From Pedobacter antarcticus (GTDB lineage: Bacteria; Bacteroidota; Bacteroidia; Sphingobacteriales; Sphingobacteriaceae), in the NCBI RefSeq assembly GCF_900112985.1, contig NZ_FONS01000001.1, positions 741,730 to 805,729 on the forward strand: a DNA stretch of 64,000 nt. The letters are read 5' to 3'. The position numbers and the translations under genes are program-made. The notes under the pieces are model-generated. The model was not told the DNA's origin, made no database searches, and worked only from the letters and a program-made list of their open reading frames with translations. Of the stretch, positions 53,201-60,945 are shown piece by piece. Position 1 is the stretch's first letter; each line of letters begins with the position of its first letter.

Positions 53201-53471
53201 CCCGCTGTGGCAGGTTTACGGTTACTGTAATTGCCTCATAGCCTACGTGATTAATAAGCAATAGCACGGCATTTACATTGGTAGCAGTTTGGATGGTAAA
53301 ATAGCCTTTACCGTTGGTGCTTACCGTTCTGTCCGCTCCTTTCAGGGATACACTGGCTCCCTCAACAGGCAAAGTATCATTACGGGAAATAACCCTACCT
53401 GTGATAGTTTGTTGTGCGAACAAGCAAACGGACGCAGTAAGCAGTGTGATAAGAAGTAAAAAAGATTTCAT
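50274..53471 (-). CDS. SusC/RagA-type TonB-linked outer-membrane transporter
   Basis: This 1065-residue protein has a signal peptide (LLLITLLTASVCLFAQ) and an N-terminal CarboxypepD_reg-like domain (about 20-110, ITGRVISRNDTLPVEGASV). The plug has the ILKDASAASIWGARAANGVI signature. The long beta-barrel ends IVPPANYAIGIRSKF. It lacks an N-terminal STN domain, so it is unlikely to signal to an anti-sigma factor. It is preceded by the TlpA gene (37-base gap) and followed by susD. Confidence 0.93.
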   Translation of the reverse strand: MKSFLLLITLLTASVCLFAQQTITGRVISRNDTLPVEGASVSLKGADRTVSTNGKGYFTIQTATNVNAVLLLINHVGYEAITVTVNLPQRDTLNIFLHISSRLLDEVEVVSTGYQKIPKERATGSFSTVSNELFNQQVGTDILSRLPAIGNSIVIANGLGGTPQMMVRGLSTIRGPKDPLIIIDNFPYDGDITNINPNIVENITILKDASAASIWGARAANGVIVITTKNGRFNQPITLSFNSNLTIGTKPDLGYIRQMSSNDYIDMEQELFKRNFYNSQINSVNRPVISPVVYLLNKVRTGAMTQEQAQQQIDALRNVDAREQFNQYMYKPSVNQQYFLSAQGGADKFSWTSSVGYDNNKSNLGATYQRINFRFQNTYRPIRQVSLTTGLYYTQSQNKSGRYGYNNVSMKTNSFVPYMLMADANGNALPVTKDYNLNYIQTAGDGKLLDWNYYPLTDWQHQTLNNNASDILATAVLDYQIIKGLTATVNYQYEKQWGLNNNLADETSYMARDYINRFAQIVNGNAVFIVPKGGILDKSNSVLNANNLRGQLNFDNTFGKHNIIAIAGAEMRSKNSTGQQERFYGYNENNLTTGYVNYINTYPTLPRGSAFIQGGQYLSGNTTNFVSQFANAAYTFDKRYVFSASVRRDASNLFGLKTNDQWNPFWSAGLAWKVSNEKFYKFDFLPYLNLRATYGFSGNIDPAMVAVNTISYFFQNSLINGYPMASISNFYNPLLKWETSKMLNAAVDFRMKNERISGSVEYYHKKGENLFGAAPIDYTNGMQPSTLRNVATMEGNGLDIELRSLNIGRAFKWRTTLNFSLYKDKIILYEIDRTLAQEYVNPAFTPISGIKGHPVYAMYGYKWAGLDPNTGEAQGYLSGEVSKNYSSIVGTGTKVEDLEYFGSAVPTKFGSLINAVSYKNISLQVGVSFKFGYWFRRNSVNYTDLFNNWRGHSDYALRWQKPGDEAHTNVPVNLYTANSNRDAFYNGSSVLVEKGDHIRLQYINLAYDFKMPANVGIKGLQVYVNANNLGLLWRANKAGLDPDFSRGTYNIVPPANYAIGIRSKF

Positions 53472-53508
53472 TCATGAATTGAGTTAGATTGTGATAAAAT
53501 GGTAGCAA

Positions 53509-54891
53509 CTATTTGTCCTTTATGACGAACATATTAAGGCTTCTTTTGGCGGGTATGAGGTCGAGGTCATACCTATTCAGTTCTTTTTTAAGGCTTGCCA
53601 AATCCCTAACGCCCGATATTTCAATATCTACATTATCGGTGTAGCCTGTTTCATCAATAATAAGCTGGTCAATAGGTGTATCGTCAATAAGACGGTTAAC
53701 CATATAAGCTATTGGCAGATTAGATAGAATAGAGGGTGGATTTGGAAATGTATTTTTTAATTTTCCTCCTTTACTTTTGATTAGGTCTTTTGAGGAAGTC
53801 CTTACCAGTATAAGGCACTCTACCATACGCTTTTCAATGCTGCCCATGTAGTCCGAGTACTCGTTAAGGTAATTCAGCACATAGTGGGATAAACTGTCTG
53901 CTTTTTCTCCGGGTACAATCAACTCATAGTTGAATAGGTTGTATTCCTCAAATGTTCCATCAGGTTTTAAGATTGGATTTAGTAATGCTGGCTGCTTAAC
54001 GTCAACAATAACCCGCTTCCGATTGAACTTTTCCCCGTTCCTGCTAAATAGGTCTTCAAGTACTGGGCGATAAATATCCATCATGGACTGGTTAGTCATC
54101 TGCCTACTAAATATTTTGCCCTCTTTGGTCTTTTTAAAATTTCCGGCGGATGGTAAGCCAGGATAATAACCTTTCGCAAAAATGGAGTAACCTTTTAATT
54201 GTAAATTGCTGCCAAAGTGTTCAGAAAGGAACAACGGTCTATCACGGTCAATATCCACCTTAGAGGTCATTTGCGTTTCGTTGTTGTCCAGAACTGCTCG
54301 TATGTTTGTTGGAGTTATTTCTTCTGCCTGTGTTGTGTTCAGCACTTTACCATTTGGAGCAATCCATACGATATGAGGTAGGATATTATTTGGGAAATAA
54401 TTTGAAAGTACGCTGTCGTTAATAACAGAGTTAACATAAGTGTGTCCTTTACCTGCTCCTGCTGTAAAGAATTTATTTATCTTTTCTTTGGGTTCGCCTG
54501 TTACTGCCAGCACTTTTATCTTGTCGGCAAATTCATTTTGCAAAGCATGTAGTTTTGGAAAATTCTTTATACAGGGCGAACAATACGTTGCCCAAAAATC
54601 CAGTATGATCAGCTTACCTTTATAATCGGCAAGAGTGATGGTCCGTTTACCCTGGGGATGGTTCACCACCTGCAAAGGGGTGTTCCAAAGTGCATCGGGA
54701 ATTTGGTCGCCGATGTTTAATGCGGTGATGTTTTGGTTGTTTGCAGTCCTGACTTCTCGGGACTGCGGACGGGCTACCCCGACACTAAACAACATGAAAC
54801 AAAAAACTAAAAAATACCTGCCCTCTATTATCAGTCTCGGACAATGGCAGGCTATAAAAATCGAAATCTTATTACGTAGAGGTTTGCTCAT
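53509..54891 (-). CDS. TlpA-type thioredoxin protein fused to a long C-terminal domain
   Basis: This 460-residue envelope protein has a signal or anchor at about 20-44 and a TlpA thioredoxin fold with WATYCSPCIKNFP (C104, C107). A long extra region covers about 200-460 and ends with a repeated structure (LIIDETGYTDNVDIEISG; DLASLKKELNRY) that recalls the C-terminus of TIGR03435-type proteins; I am not sure of this match. It heads the TlpA-SusC-SusD operon. The redox partner may be the MauE-like protein across the cluster. Confidence 0.75.
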   Translation of the reverse strand: MSKPLRNKISIFIACHCPRLIIEGRYFLVFCFMLFSVGVARPQSREVRTANNQNITALNIGDQIPDALWNTPLQVVNHPQGKRTITLADYKGKLIILDFWATYCSPCIKNFPKLHALQNEFADKIKVLAVTGEPKEKINKFFTAGAGKGHTYVNSVINDSVLSNYFPNNILPHIVWIAPNGKVLNTTQAEEITPTNIRAVLDNNETQMTSKVDIDRDRPLFLSEHFGSNLQLKGYSIFAKGYYPGLPSAGNFKKTKEGKIFSRQMTNQSMMDIYRPVLEDLFSRNGEKFNRKRVIVDVKQPALLNPILKPDGTFEEYNLFNYELIVPGEKADSLSHYVLNYLNEYSDYMGSIEKRMVECLILVRTSSKDLIKSKGGKLKNTFPNPPSILSNLPIAYMVNRLIDDTPIDQLIIDETGYTDNVDIEISGVRDLASLKKELNRYDLDLIPAKRSLNMFVIKDK

Positions 54892-55201
54892 TTTGTTGCC
54901 GGTTAGTTAGATTTTTTTTTACAATAGAATAATACTCTGTGAGGTATTATAAATTGCTAAACCGGGCTTTTAATAATGGAGCGAAGGCTGAATTTGAGGC
55001 AGAAGAATAAAACAATAGCTTTCACCTTTCTTATTATGGAAAGGCAATAGTATTGTATATACTTGCTGATCAATCTCCTCATTTTAGGTTATTTGTTCCA
55101 AATAACGTTTATAATGAGGTTTGTTTGAAGCAAATTTGGTTGTCAATTATCTGTTTTTGGTTGTCTTTTATTATATTTACGAAATCAAATGAAGATGAAA
55201 T
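54892..55201. other. Divergent promoter region between tlpA and the XRE pair
   Basis: About 310 AT-rich bases without a gene. It holds two direct repeats of TTTGGTTGTC at 55135-55144 and 55156-55165, exactly 21 bp apart (two helical turns), shortly before the first XRE gene at 55202. Other regulatory signals were not recognised. Confidence 0.5.
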
Positions 55202-55633
55202 ATGAAAGAAGAAGATAGAGTACACGTATTGGAAACGGTGGAAGAAAATCATCAGGGGAGAAACGCACAGCGTATCCGTATTTATTTAGGTATTAAGCAG
55301 GAAGTGCTTGCCCAGGAATTAGGGATGAACCAGCCCCAAATTTCAGCCATAGAACGGGAAGCGGTCATAGAGCCAGAAATATTGGAGCGGATAGCTTTTG
55401 CATTAGGCGTTACGCCTGACCTGATTAAGAAATTCGATGTGGAAAGGGCTATTTACAATATTAATAGCTACAAGGATGTTAACGGCTCTACATTTAATAG
55501 TGGTAATACAGGTACAGTGAATGCTACACAAATTAACAACCCTTTGGAAAAAGTGGTGGAGTTATATGAACGCCTGTTGCAAAGTGAGCGAGAGAAACTG
55601 GAATTATTTATAAACCATAAAAATCAATCGTAA
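55202..55633 (+). CDS. XRE-family regulator, first of a tandem pair
   Basis: This 143-residue protein has an XRE helix-turn-helix (about 17-70: IRIYLGIKQEVLAQELGMNQ, PQISAIEREAVI) followed by an Asn/Thr/Gly-rich linker (NSGNTGTVNATQINN). A short C-terminal coiled coil (ELYERLLQSEREKLELF) probably dimerises it. The next gene encodes the same architecture and starts 7 bases downstream. The gene is most likely autoregulated from the direct repeats upstream. Confidence 0.85.
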   Translation: MKEEDRVHVLETVEENHQGRNAQRIRIYLGIKQEVLAQELGMNQPQISAIEREAVIEPEILERIAFALGVTPDLIKKFDVERAIYNINSYKDVNGSTFNSGNTGTVNATQINNPLEKVVELYERLLQSEREKLELFINHKNQS

Positions 55634-55640
55634 ATAAATT

Positions 55641-56069
55641 ATGGAAAGAGAAAAAGACACCGTGTATTCGGAAGGCAAAAACCACATGGGTATAAAAATA
55701 GGTAGCGCAAGACGATTAGTCGGTATTACCCAAAAAGATCTGGCAGACCTTATGGGCGTTAGCAAGCAAGCGATATCTAAATTGGAACAAACCGAGAACG
55801 TGGATGATGAACGCCTGGGAAAAGTTGCCATTGCCCTTGGAGTAAGCGTTGAGGGATTAAAGAAATTTGATGTAGGGCAAGTACTCTATTATACCAATAA
55901 CTTTTATGAAAATTGTGGGGTAACAGCGGGTAATGGAGGTATGGTTGCAACAGGAAGAATTGAAAATAATCACCAACACCAATTTTCTGTAGAACAGGCT
56001 ACCAAGCTGTTTGAAGAATTATTGCGGATGGAACGAGAACATTATCGGAAAGCGAAGGCTAAAGATTAA
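55641..56069 (+). CDS. XRE-family regulator, second of the pair
   Basis: This 142-residue protein has an XRE helix-turn-helix (SARRLVGITQKDLADLMGVS, KQAISKLEQTENV), an Asn/Gly linker (ENCGVTAGNGGMV) and a C-terminal coiled coil (EELLRMEREHYRKAK). It parallels the upstream protein over its full length, so the two are diverged paralogues that may form a heterodimer. The DUF4304-like gene follows 12 bases on. Confidence 0.85.
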   Translation: MEREKDTVYSEGKNHMGIKIGSARRLVGITQKDLADLMGVSKQAISKLEQTENVDDERLGKVAIALGVSVEGLKKFDVGQVLYYTNNFYENCGVTAGNGGMVATGRIENNHQHQFSVEQATKLFEELLRMEREHYRKAKAKD

Positions 56070-56081
56070 GGCCTTAAATCG

Positions 56082-56795
56082 ATGATAAATAAAGAGACGC
56101 AAGAGCAGTTTGCCCACACTTTCAGTCCGCTAATGAAACAGATTGGATTTGAGGGGGCTGGCCTCAAGTACGCTATGGAAACCCAATCCTTTGTTTTTGT
56201 CTTTGAACTGGAAGTAAGTAAGTATAAACAGATTAAATTGTTCTTTGGCATACAGCCAACAGCAGTTCTAAAAATGGGTGATTATGAAACTGACAATATA
56301 GAAAATATTGCTCCGCAAAGTTGTGAACTGACCTTGCAACTTGTACGTTCTCTAAAAAAGCCTTACTGGCATATTGGCGTCGATAAAGAGGAAAATGAAA
56401 AAGAGGCTCTCGATATATTTTCATTCATCCAGAAGAATGTTCTGCCTATTATGGCAAAATACGTAACAAAACCAGATCTGCTTAGTAAAATTGAACCATC
56501 GGATCTTCGAGACAAAAATATAATGCATCAAAAACTATACGGTATGCACCCTATAGGAATGCTGAGCCGTACTGCATGGATGCTGGCAATGTATCATGAA
56601 AACAAACGCCCAGTCAGTGCCAAAGCATTTGCCCGATATGGTTTGGAAAACTTGGATGCACCAACTATCAATAACACCCCAGAAGCAAAAAAAATGTTGG
56701 ATGAGGATTTAGTGTTTGGTAATGTTTTTGGAAGCGATCCAGAAGATGATACCTTTTTTGGGATACCTGACCTGAAGCGGATTGATGGAAAGTGA
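56082..56795 (+). CDS. DUF4304-like protein of unknown function
   Basis: This 237-residue soluble protein has a start (FSPLMKQIGFEGAGLKYAME, then FVFVFELEVSKYKQIKLFFGI) that recalls the pattern of DUF4304 proteins, which have no known function. The C-terminal half lacks any motif I recognise. It lies 12 bases after the second XRE gene, so the three genes read as one operon. A role as toxin or defence effector is possible but unsupported. Confidence 0.55.
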   Translation: MINKETQEQFAHTFSPLMKQIGFEGAGLKYAMETQSFVFVFELEVSKYKQIKLFFGIQPTAVLKMGDYETDNIENIAPQSCELTLQLVRSLKKPYWHIGVDKEENEKEALDIFSFIQKNVLPIMAKYVTKPDLLSKIEPSDLRDKNIMHQKLYGMHPIGMLSRTAWMLAMYHENKRPVSAKAFARYGLENLDAPTINNTPEAKKMLDEDLVFGNVFGSDPEDDTFFGIPDLKRIDGK

Positions 56796-56855
56796 AAGGG
56801 GTTTTTCGGATAGCCCCAGTCCGACTTGGATTTTCTAAAAAGGTGCATCCTAATC

Positions 56856-57383
56856 TTACAGCGTACCACAAGTTGCACAATTTGGTTCTCCGGTAAGTTT
56901 ACCCGTTATATCAAATTCATATTTGCAACATTCATAAAAATCATTTTTCAAAATATCCTTTGCTCTTTTTATCCTTGCCTTAACGTTGGGAAGGGTTATG
57001 CCTAATAGTGTTGCTGCTTTACTCTGTTTCAGTCCTTTGATATATACAATTTCAATTACCTCCCTGTAAGGGACGGGTAAGTTATTTATGAATTTATTAA
57101 AACAGCATATGTTCTGATATTGAGTATTTTCAGTTTCCTCACTGTTACTGAGCTCTTCTTTAAACACATTTTCCTGATTGTAAAAATTTACTATCTCATT
57201 TCTTGCAATTTGAAACAGCCAGGCTTTCACTTTATCATCCTGCCGTATGGTCGAAATATTTTTATGAACCTTAAAAAAGGTATTTTGAAGGATATCATCT
57301 GCTGAACTTGTATTGTTTACCCTTTTTAGGATAAAGAAATACAGTTCTTTACTAAACGTGTTCCATAGAAATTGTGTTTCCAT
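56856..57383 (-). CDS. ECF sigma factor, SigZ-like, with a C-terminal Cys-rich tail
   Basis: This 175-residue protein has sigma-70 region 2 (about 5-75, DDILQNTFFKVHKNIS; AWLFQIARNEIVNFY) and region 4 (about 95-150, YREVIEIVYIKGLKQSKAATLLGITL). The final 25 residues hold five Cys (ECCKYEFD; EPNCATC) as in SigZ-type factors. No anti-sigma gene is next to it; the Cys tail might sense metal or redox directly. ATG 57383 is preferred to TTG 57389. It follows the metallothionein gene by 46 bases on the same strand. Confidence 0.82.
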   Translation of the reverse strand: METQFLWNTFSKELYFFILKRVNNTSSADDILQNTFFKVHKNISTIRQDDKVKAWLFQIARNEIVNFYNQENVFKEELSNSEETENTQYQNICCFNKFINNLPVPYREVIEIVYIKGLKQSKAATLLGITLPNVKARIKRAKDILKNDFYECCKYEFDITGKLTGEPNCATCGTL

Positions 57384-57429
57384 AATCAAAAATAAGAAAG
57401 GTTAGTGTATAAACTAACCTTTCACGATT

Positions 57430-57543
57430 TTAGCAACAGTCACATTTGTCGCATTCGCATTTAGTACAAGTACAGTCCTTTTCTTCACAATTGCCACAGT
57501 TACATTTAGTGCAATCGCAATCAGTGCATTTACATTTGTCCAT
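57430..57543 (-). CDS. Cys-rich metallothionein-like peptide
   Basis: This complete 37-codon frame (ATG at 57543, TAA at 57430-57432) encodes MDKCKCTDCDCTKCNCGNC, then EEKDCTCTKCECDKCDCC, with 14 cysteines (38 percent) in CxC and CxxC patterns. That is the spacing of a metallothionein cluster that binds Zn, Cd or Cu(I). There is no signal peptide, so it would act in the cytoplasm. It is too short for most automatic gene finders. It precedes the SigZ-like sigma factor by 46 bases, suggesting co-expression. Confidence 0.85.
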   Translation of the reverse strand: MDKCKCTDCDCTKCNCGNCEEKDCTCTKCECDKCDCC

Positions 57544-57683
57544 AAACTTAAATTTTAATGTTCGGTAAGTAGACCGGAGAAGTGTAAAAAGGATACAAAA
57601 AATTCTATTTTTTCATGTTTTATGAAATTTAGCTTTTAATGGCGCACTTAATTTTATTGAGCAACCGAGTGAACAGATCAAAG

Positions 57684-57866
57684 TTACCATTCATCTTCGG
57701 CGTCATCCAGTTCATAAGCGTTTTTAGCCTGGTTTGTGTAAAAATGTTTCTTGGGATCATTTTCCAGTGTCAAATATTCCTTTACACTGATATGCAATAA
57801 CTCAGCAGCTTCTTCTGGTTCTATGCCTAATGCTAAGCGTAATTTCAAAATAAAGGGTGCTGCCAT
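57684..57866 (-). CDS. Small HTH-like protein beside the GmrSD-HEPN operon
   Basis: This 60-residue protein has a middle (LALGIEPEEAAELLHISVKE, then YLTLENDP) that fits a single XRE-like helix-turn-helix. An acidic C-terminus (YELDDAEDEW) follows. It is encoded 77 bases after the HEPN gene stop on the same strand. Function unknown; it could regulate the neighbouring defence genes. Confidence 0.55.
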   Translation of the reverse strand: MAAPFILKLRLALGIEPEEAAELLHISVKEYLTLENDPKKHFYTNQAKNAYELDDAEDEW

Positions 57867-57943
57867 AAAGTAAAGTTTAGTTACCTAGCACAAAACCATC
57901 TATTAAAATTATTACCACGTTGTGATGACCATAATGCCCAATG

Positions 57944-58702
57944 TTATAATCGCAATTGTGCGGTAATGCTCTTATAATAAACTTTCAGCGCATCACGCTC
58001 ATCTTTGCCAACATAACTATTATGAGCAACTAAACATCGTATCTTGTACAGTTCGTCCACCATGACATTCAACCAGTGTTCATTCTGTTTCGGGAAATAC
58101 TTTCCGAAAATTGTCCAATTTCCAACAATTATTTTTCCCAACTCTATAAAATCGCAGTAAAAGAGATCACTGTTTCCACGTATGGGCAAATATTTACTTT
58201 CCTGCTCACTTTTCTTCAATTTGTCTATAGTATCCTGTACCTTTCTCGGTATGGTTACCGCTTCCGTCTTCATTATTTCCTCGATAAATATTCGCAGCGA
58301 ATTTTCAATACAATACAGATAAAGGTAAACTTCCGACATTTCCCGTCCTTTTTGTTGTATATCTTGGGGCAAAAGGTTCAGATGACCAAAGTTTATATTT
58401 TGCTGTATTTCCTCTATACTGTCCAACAGGGAATTTTCATCAGAAATCAGCGGATAGAAGAGTTGATTGATATATTTTCTCCGTTCGGCATAACCTCCTT
58501 TGGCCTGCATCTCCCTCCTAAATTCCTGGAGTGTAACACATATTTTAAATTCTTTTGGCTCGTTGGCCTTAAACTTAGCAGATTGTTTCAGTTCGTTTTT
58601 TAGCCTTTTATATTCTGCTTCGTTTTCACTGGTTATCGTAACATCGGTGGAGGCTCCTGTAAGCAGTATTTTTAAACGTTCAATGTTCTCTGTATAATTC
58701 AT
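57944..58702 (-). CDS. HEPN-type (Swt1-like) protein, partner of the GmrSD-like nuclease
   Basis: This 252-residue helical protein has IRCLVAHNSYVGK near 226-238, the R-x4-H motif of HEPN ribonucleases. The preceding helices (LYLYCIENSLRIFIEEIM) fit the Swt1-type HEPN fold, an RNase or partner module. Around residues 40-130 it is polar and unassigned. It starts 20 bases after the DUF262/DUF1524 gene stop, so the two are probably translated from one mRNA. Whether it is a toxin, an effector or an adaptor is unknown. Confidence 0.72.
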   Translation of the reverse strand: MNYTENIERLKILLTGASTDVTITSENEAEYKRLKNELKQSAKFKANEPKEFKICVTLQEFRREMQAKGGYAERRKYINQLFYPLISDENSLLDSIEEIQQNINFGHLNLLPQDIQQKGREMSEVYLYLYCIENSLRIFIEEIMKTEAVTIPRKVQDTIDKLKKSEQESKYLPIRGNSDLFYCDFIELGKIIVGNWTIFGKYFPKQNEHWLNVMVDELYKIRCLVAHNSYVGKDERDALKVYYKSITAQLRL

Positions 58703-58722
58703 TCAAATTAATGTTTTATAGG

Positions 58723-60861
58723 TTATTCTTCAGTCGTATGTATTGTCTCTTCTTCCTCTTCGAGCATAAAATCAAGAAACAATAGCTCAGCCTTTGCAGC
58801 TTCATTTTCAAATTGCAGATCCCAACGTTCTTCCATAAATTCCAGCAGCTTGTTGCCTCTATGGAGGATAGCATCAGCATTCCAAACAGCGTAGCCTGAA
58901 ACTTCAATTTCAGAATGTGAACCATCAGCATAACCTTGTCTTATTTTCTCTTTCTTCTCGTTATACTTAGCACTTTTCTTGTCATCAAAGCAGTCATTTT
59001 GCAAACTGGAATTAATACTCTGCGAGAGTGGCAGGAGATTTCCTAATGTTCCTTGAAAAAAGGGTAGCTGTGATTTTTTATAGCCCTTAAAATTGGATTT
59101 CCAACCCGTGTGTGTTGGCGTTTGAGGATAAATGTGCTCAATGGAAACTTTGTCTTTTTCGCTCCTTACAAAAAGCTTCCAGTCAATTTTTTGACTGCCT
59201 CTTCGTCTTACCTTTTCCATTTCATATTCATACAAGAAGTAGCGAAGTCCATTCCAATAATAAAAGCCACCGCCACTTTTAAATTTCTTGTCGATGAATT
59301 TTTGGAAGTAGGTATAATCGAAATAAGTTTCGGTGGAATTTTCTGGTGTATAAAAACAGTAATTCATTCGATCATTCAAACGCTGGATAATATTGTCAAT
59401 TGTCAATTCGCCATTTCGCAACTGTCTCGCCGCCCGATAAAACTCACTGTTTCTATACGTAGAGAAAGCCCGGCTAAGCCGGAATGTGATAAATATAAAG
59501 CGCTCGATTGCTTTAAATAATTGAACTCGCATATCCGAATTAACATCCTTGTTCAAGAAAGCTACCGTTACAAGCGGGCGGAAATAGATAATACCAATTC
59601 TGTTCAATCGGTCTATCCATAGGCTTTCCTGTGCAGTCAAGTCTGGATTGTTGACCGGATTATGGGTGTTGTACCAGTGAACGGCAGCAGCTTTTAAACT
59701 GTTCACATAGTCTTCGATTTCTTTGGGAGAGAGTTGCGAACGTAATACTGTGGTTTCTTCTTCTCCATTTGTCTCAACTTCTTCCTGATCGGTATCTTCA
59801 TCTTCCCTGACTTCTTCAAAATCTTGTAAAGAACTAACCTTTACTTCTGTTTTTGCATAAATATTTTGCGGTGTAAATTTCTGCTCCAACAAAAACCTGA
59901 TATAATCATCGCCTTTTTCTCTTGTGTATTGAAAATACATTATCCAATGAGCAACTAAAAAATCATCATCGTTGAGTGGATTTTGTTTATTTCGTCCCAG
60001 TTGGTAATAGACTTCCTTCCAGGCATCGTTGATTTTCTCACGCAAAGAAATCCGCTCATCATTTTTGAGTTCCTTCTCATCGTATAAGGTCGTTAAATAG
60101 ATTAGGCGATTTTTAAGAAGCTCTAAATTTGATAGTTTTTTGCCGCGGTTATTCATGGTCTCAAATGCAACAAATACATCGAAGTCATCACTTATTTCAT
60201 AGACATTGAACATTAGGTTCTGCGTGACTTTCTTGAATAAGACCTCGATTTCATTTAATCCGTATTTGTCAAGGTAATTTTGCAGATTTTCTTTGAAAAA
60301 GCGTTTTGCATTTTCAAGGTTGAGTGTATAGAAGGTTTCCTGGATTGTTCCGCTATTGGGTTCCATAAAAATCCTATGCCTTAGAAATTTGAAGCTTGGG
60401 TTATCAACCTCATAACCAAACTTGTAGGTTGTAATGATCAACTGCGGCGGTCTTTCTATGACCAAATACTCTTCCTTAATCGCCTTCAGGCTAAAAGAGC
60501 CCAGATAAATATCTTCATCTTTCTTATCCTTATTTTCCGCAACAAGCCTCAATTGTTCCGAAATAGCCTGAATAAATATGACAAACGTGGTTAGTCTTTG
60601 TTGTCCATCAACAATATGAAAAGGCTTGAAGGCTCTGTCTTCAATGAGCCACCGTTCATCATTCCAGTTAGACCAGGTATTCTTGTCCACTTTTTTTAAT
60701 GAGAGTAGTCCCGTGTAGTGAAACCTATCGGCTGGGAGATTGACCAAATCTTCCCAAAAATCTTTGAGTTGACGTGTAGTCCAGGCGTACCCACGCTGGT
60801 AATCGGGAATTTTAAATAATCTGTCTTTAAAAATGCTCTTCAGAGGTTCTAATTCATTCAT
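58723..60861 (-). CDS. GmrSD-type DUF262/DUF1524 endonuclease-like protein
   Basis: This 712-residue protein has an N-terminal DUF262 domain: IPDYQRGYAW (18-27) and the ParB-like nucleotide-binding motif IVDGQQRLTT (83-92). The C-terminal DUF1524 HNH nuclease has IEHIYPQ (574-580) and TLGNLLPLSQSINSSLQN about 30 residues later. The fused form is the single-chain GmrSD layout, known as a type IV restriction enzyme for modified phage DNA. An acidic stretch (EDEDTDQEEVETNGEEETT) lies near 360-380. It is transcribed divergently from the DUF1896 gene. Confidence 0.9.
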   Translation of the reverse strand: MNELEPLKSIFKDRLFKIPDYQRGYAWTTRQLKDFWEDLVNLPADRFHYTGLLSLKKVDKNTWSNWNDERWLIEDRAFKPFHIVDGQQRLTTFVIFIQAISEQLRLVAENKDKKDEDIYLGSFSLKAIKEEYLVIERPPQLIITTYKFGYEVDNPSFKFLRHRIFMEPNSGTIQETFYTLNLENAKRFFKENLQNYLDKYGLNEIEVLFKKVTQNLMFNVYEISDDFDVFVAFETMNNRGKKLSNLELLKNRLIYLTTLYDEKELKNDERISLREKINDAWKEVYYQLGRNKQNPLNDDDFLVAHWIMYFQYTREKGDDYIRFLLEQKFTPQNIYAKTEVKVSSLQDFEEVREDEDTDQEEVETNGEEETTVLRSQLSPKEIEDYVNSLKAAAVHWYNTHNPVNNPDLTAQESLWIDRLNRIGIIYFRPLVTVAFLNKDVNSDMRVQLFKAIERFIFITFRLSRAFSTYRNSEFYRAARQLRNGELTIDNIIQRLNDRMNYCFYTPENSTETYFDYTYFQKFIDKKFKSGGGFYYWNGLRYFLYEYEMEKVRRRGSQKIDWKLFVRSEKDKVSIEHIYPQTPTHTGWKSNFKGYKKSQLPFFQGTLGNLLPLSQSINSSLQNDCFDDKKSAKYNEKKEKIRQGYADGSHSEIEVSGYAVWNADAILHRGNKLLEFMEERWDLQFENEAAKAELLFLDFMLEEEEETIHTTEE

Positions 60862-60945
60862 TATCTAATATCTGTCGCTTAAAAATGTTTGGTTTGATAA
60901 CTAACAAAAATACAAATTAAATCCCTCATTACTAAGTTTATTGCG

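Noticed and set aside
57400-57543. Metallothionein peptide as part of a repeat array or CRISPR
   Set aside because: Repeats there are TGC/TGT codon patterns in a complete open frame with start and stop, not spaced identical repeats; no CRISPR array was found anywhere.
57684-57866. 60-residue protein as a toxin-antitoxin antitoxin
   Set aside because: HTH-like middle and acidic tail are suggestive, but no partner toxin adjoins and the family was not recognised.
58076-58603. 175-residue plus-strand frame opposite the HEPN gene
   Set aside because: Antisense shadow; the minus-strand frame has the HEPN motif and operon position.
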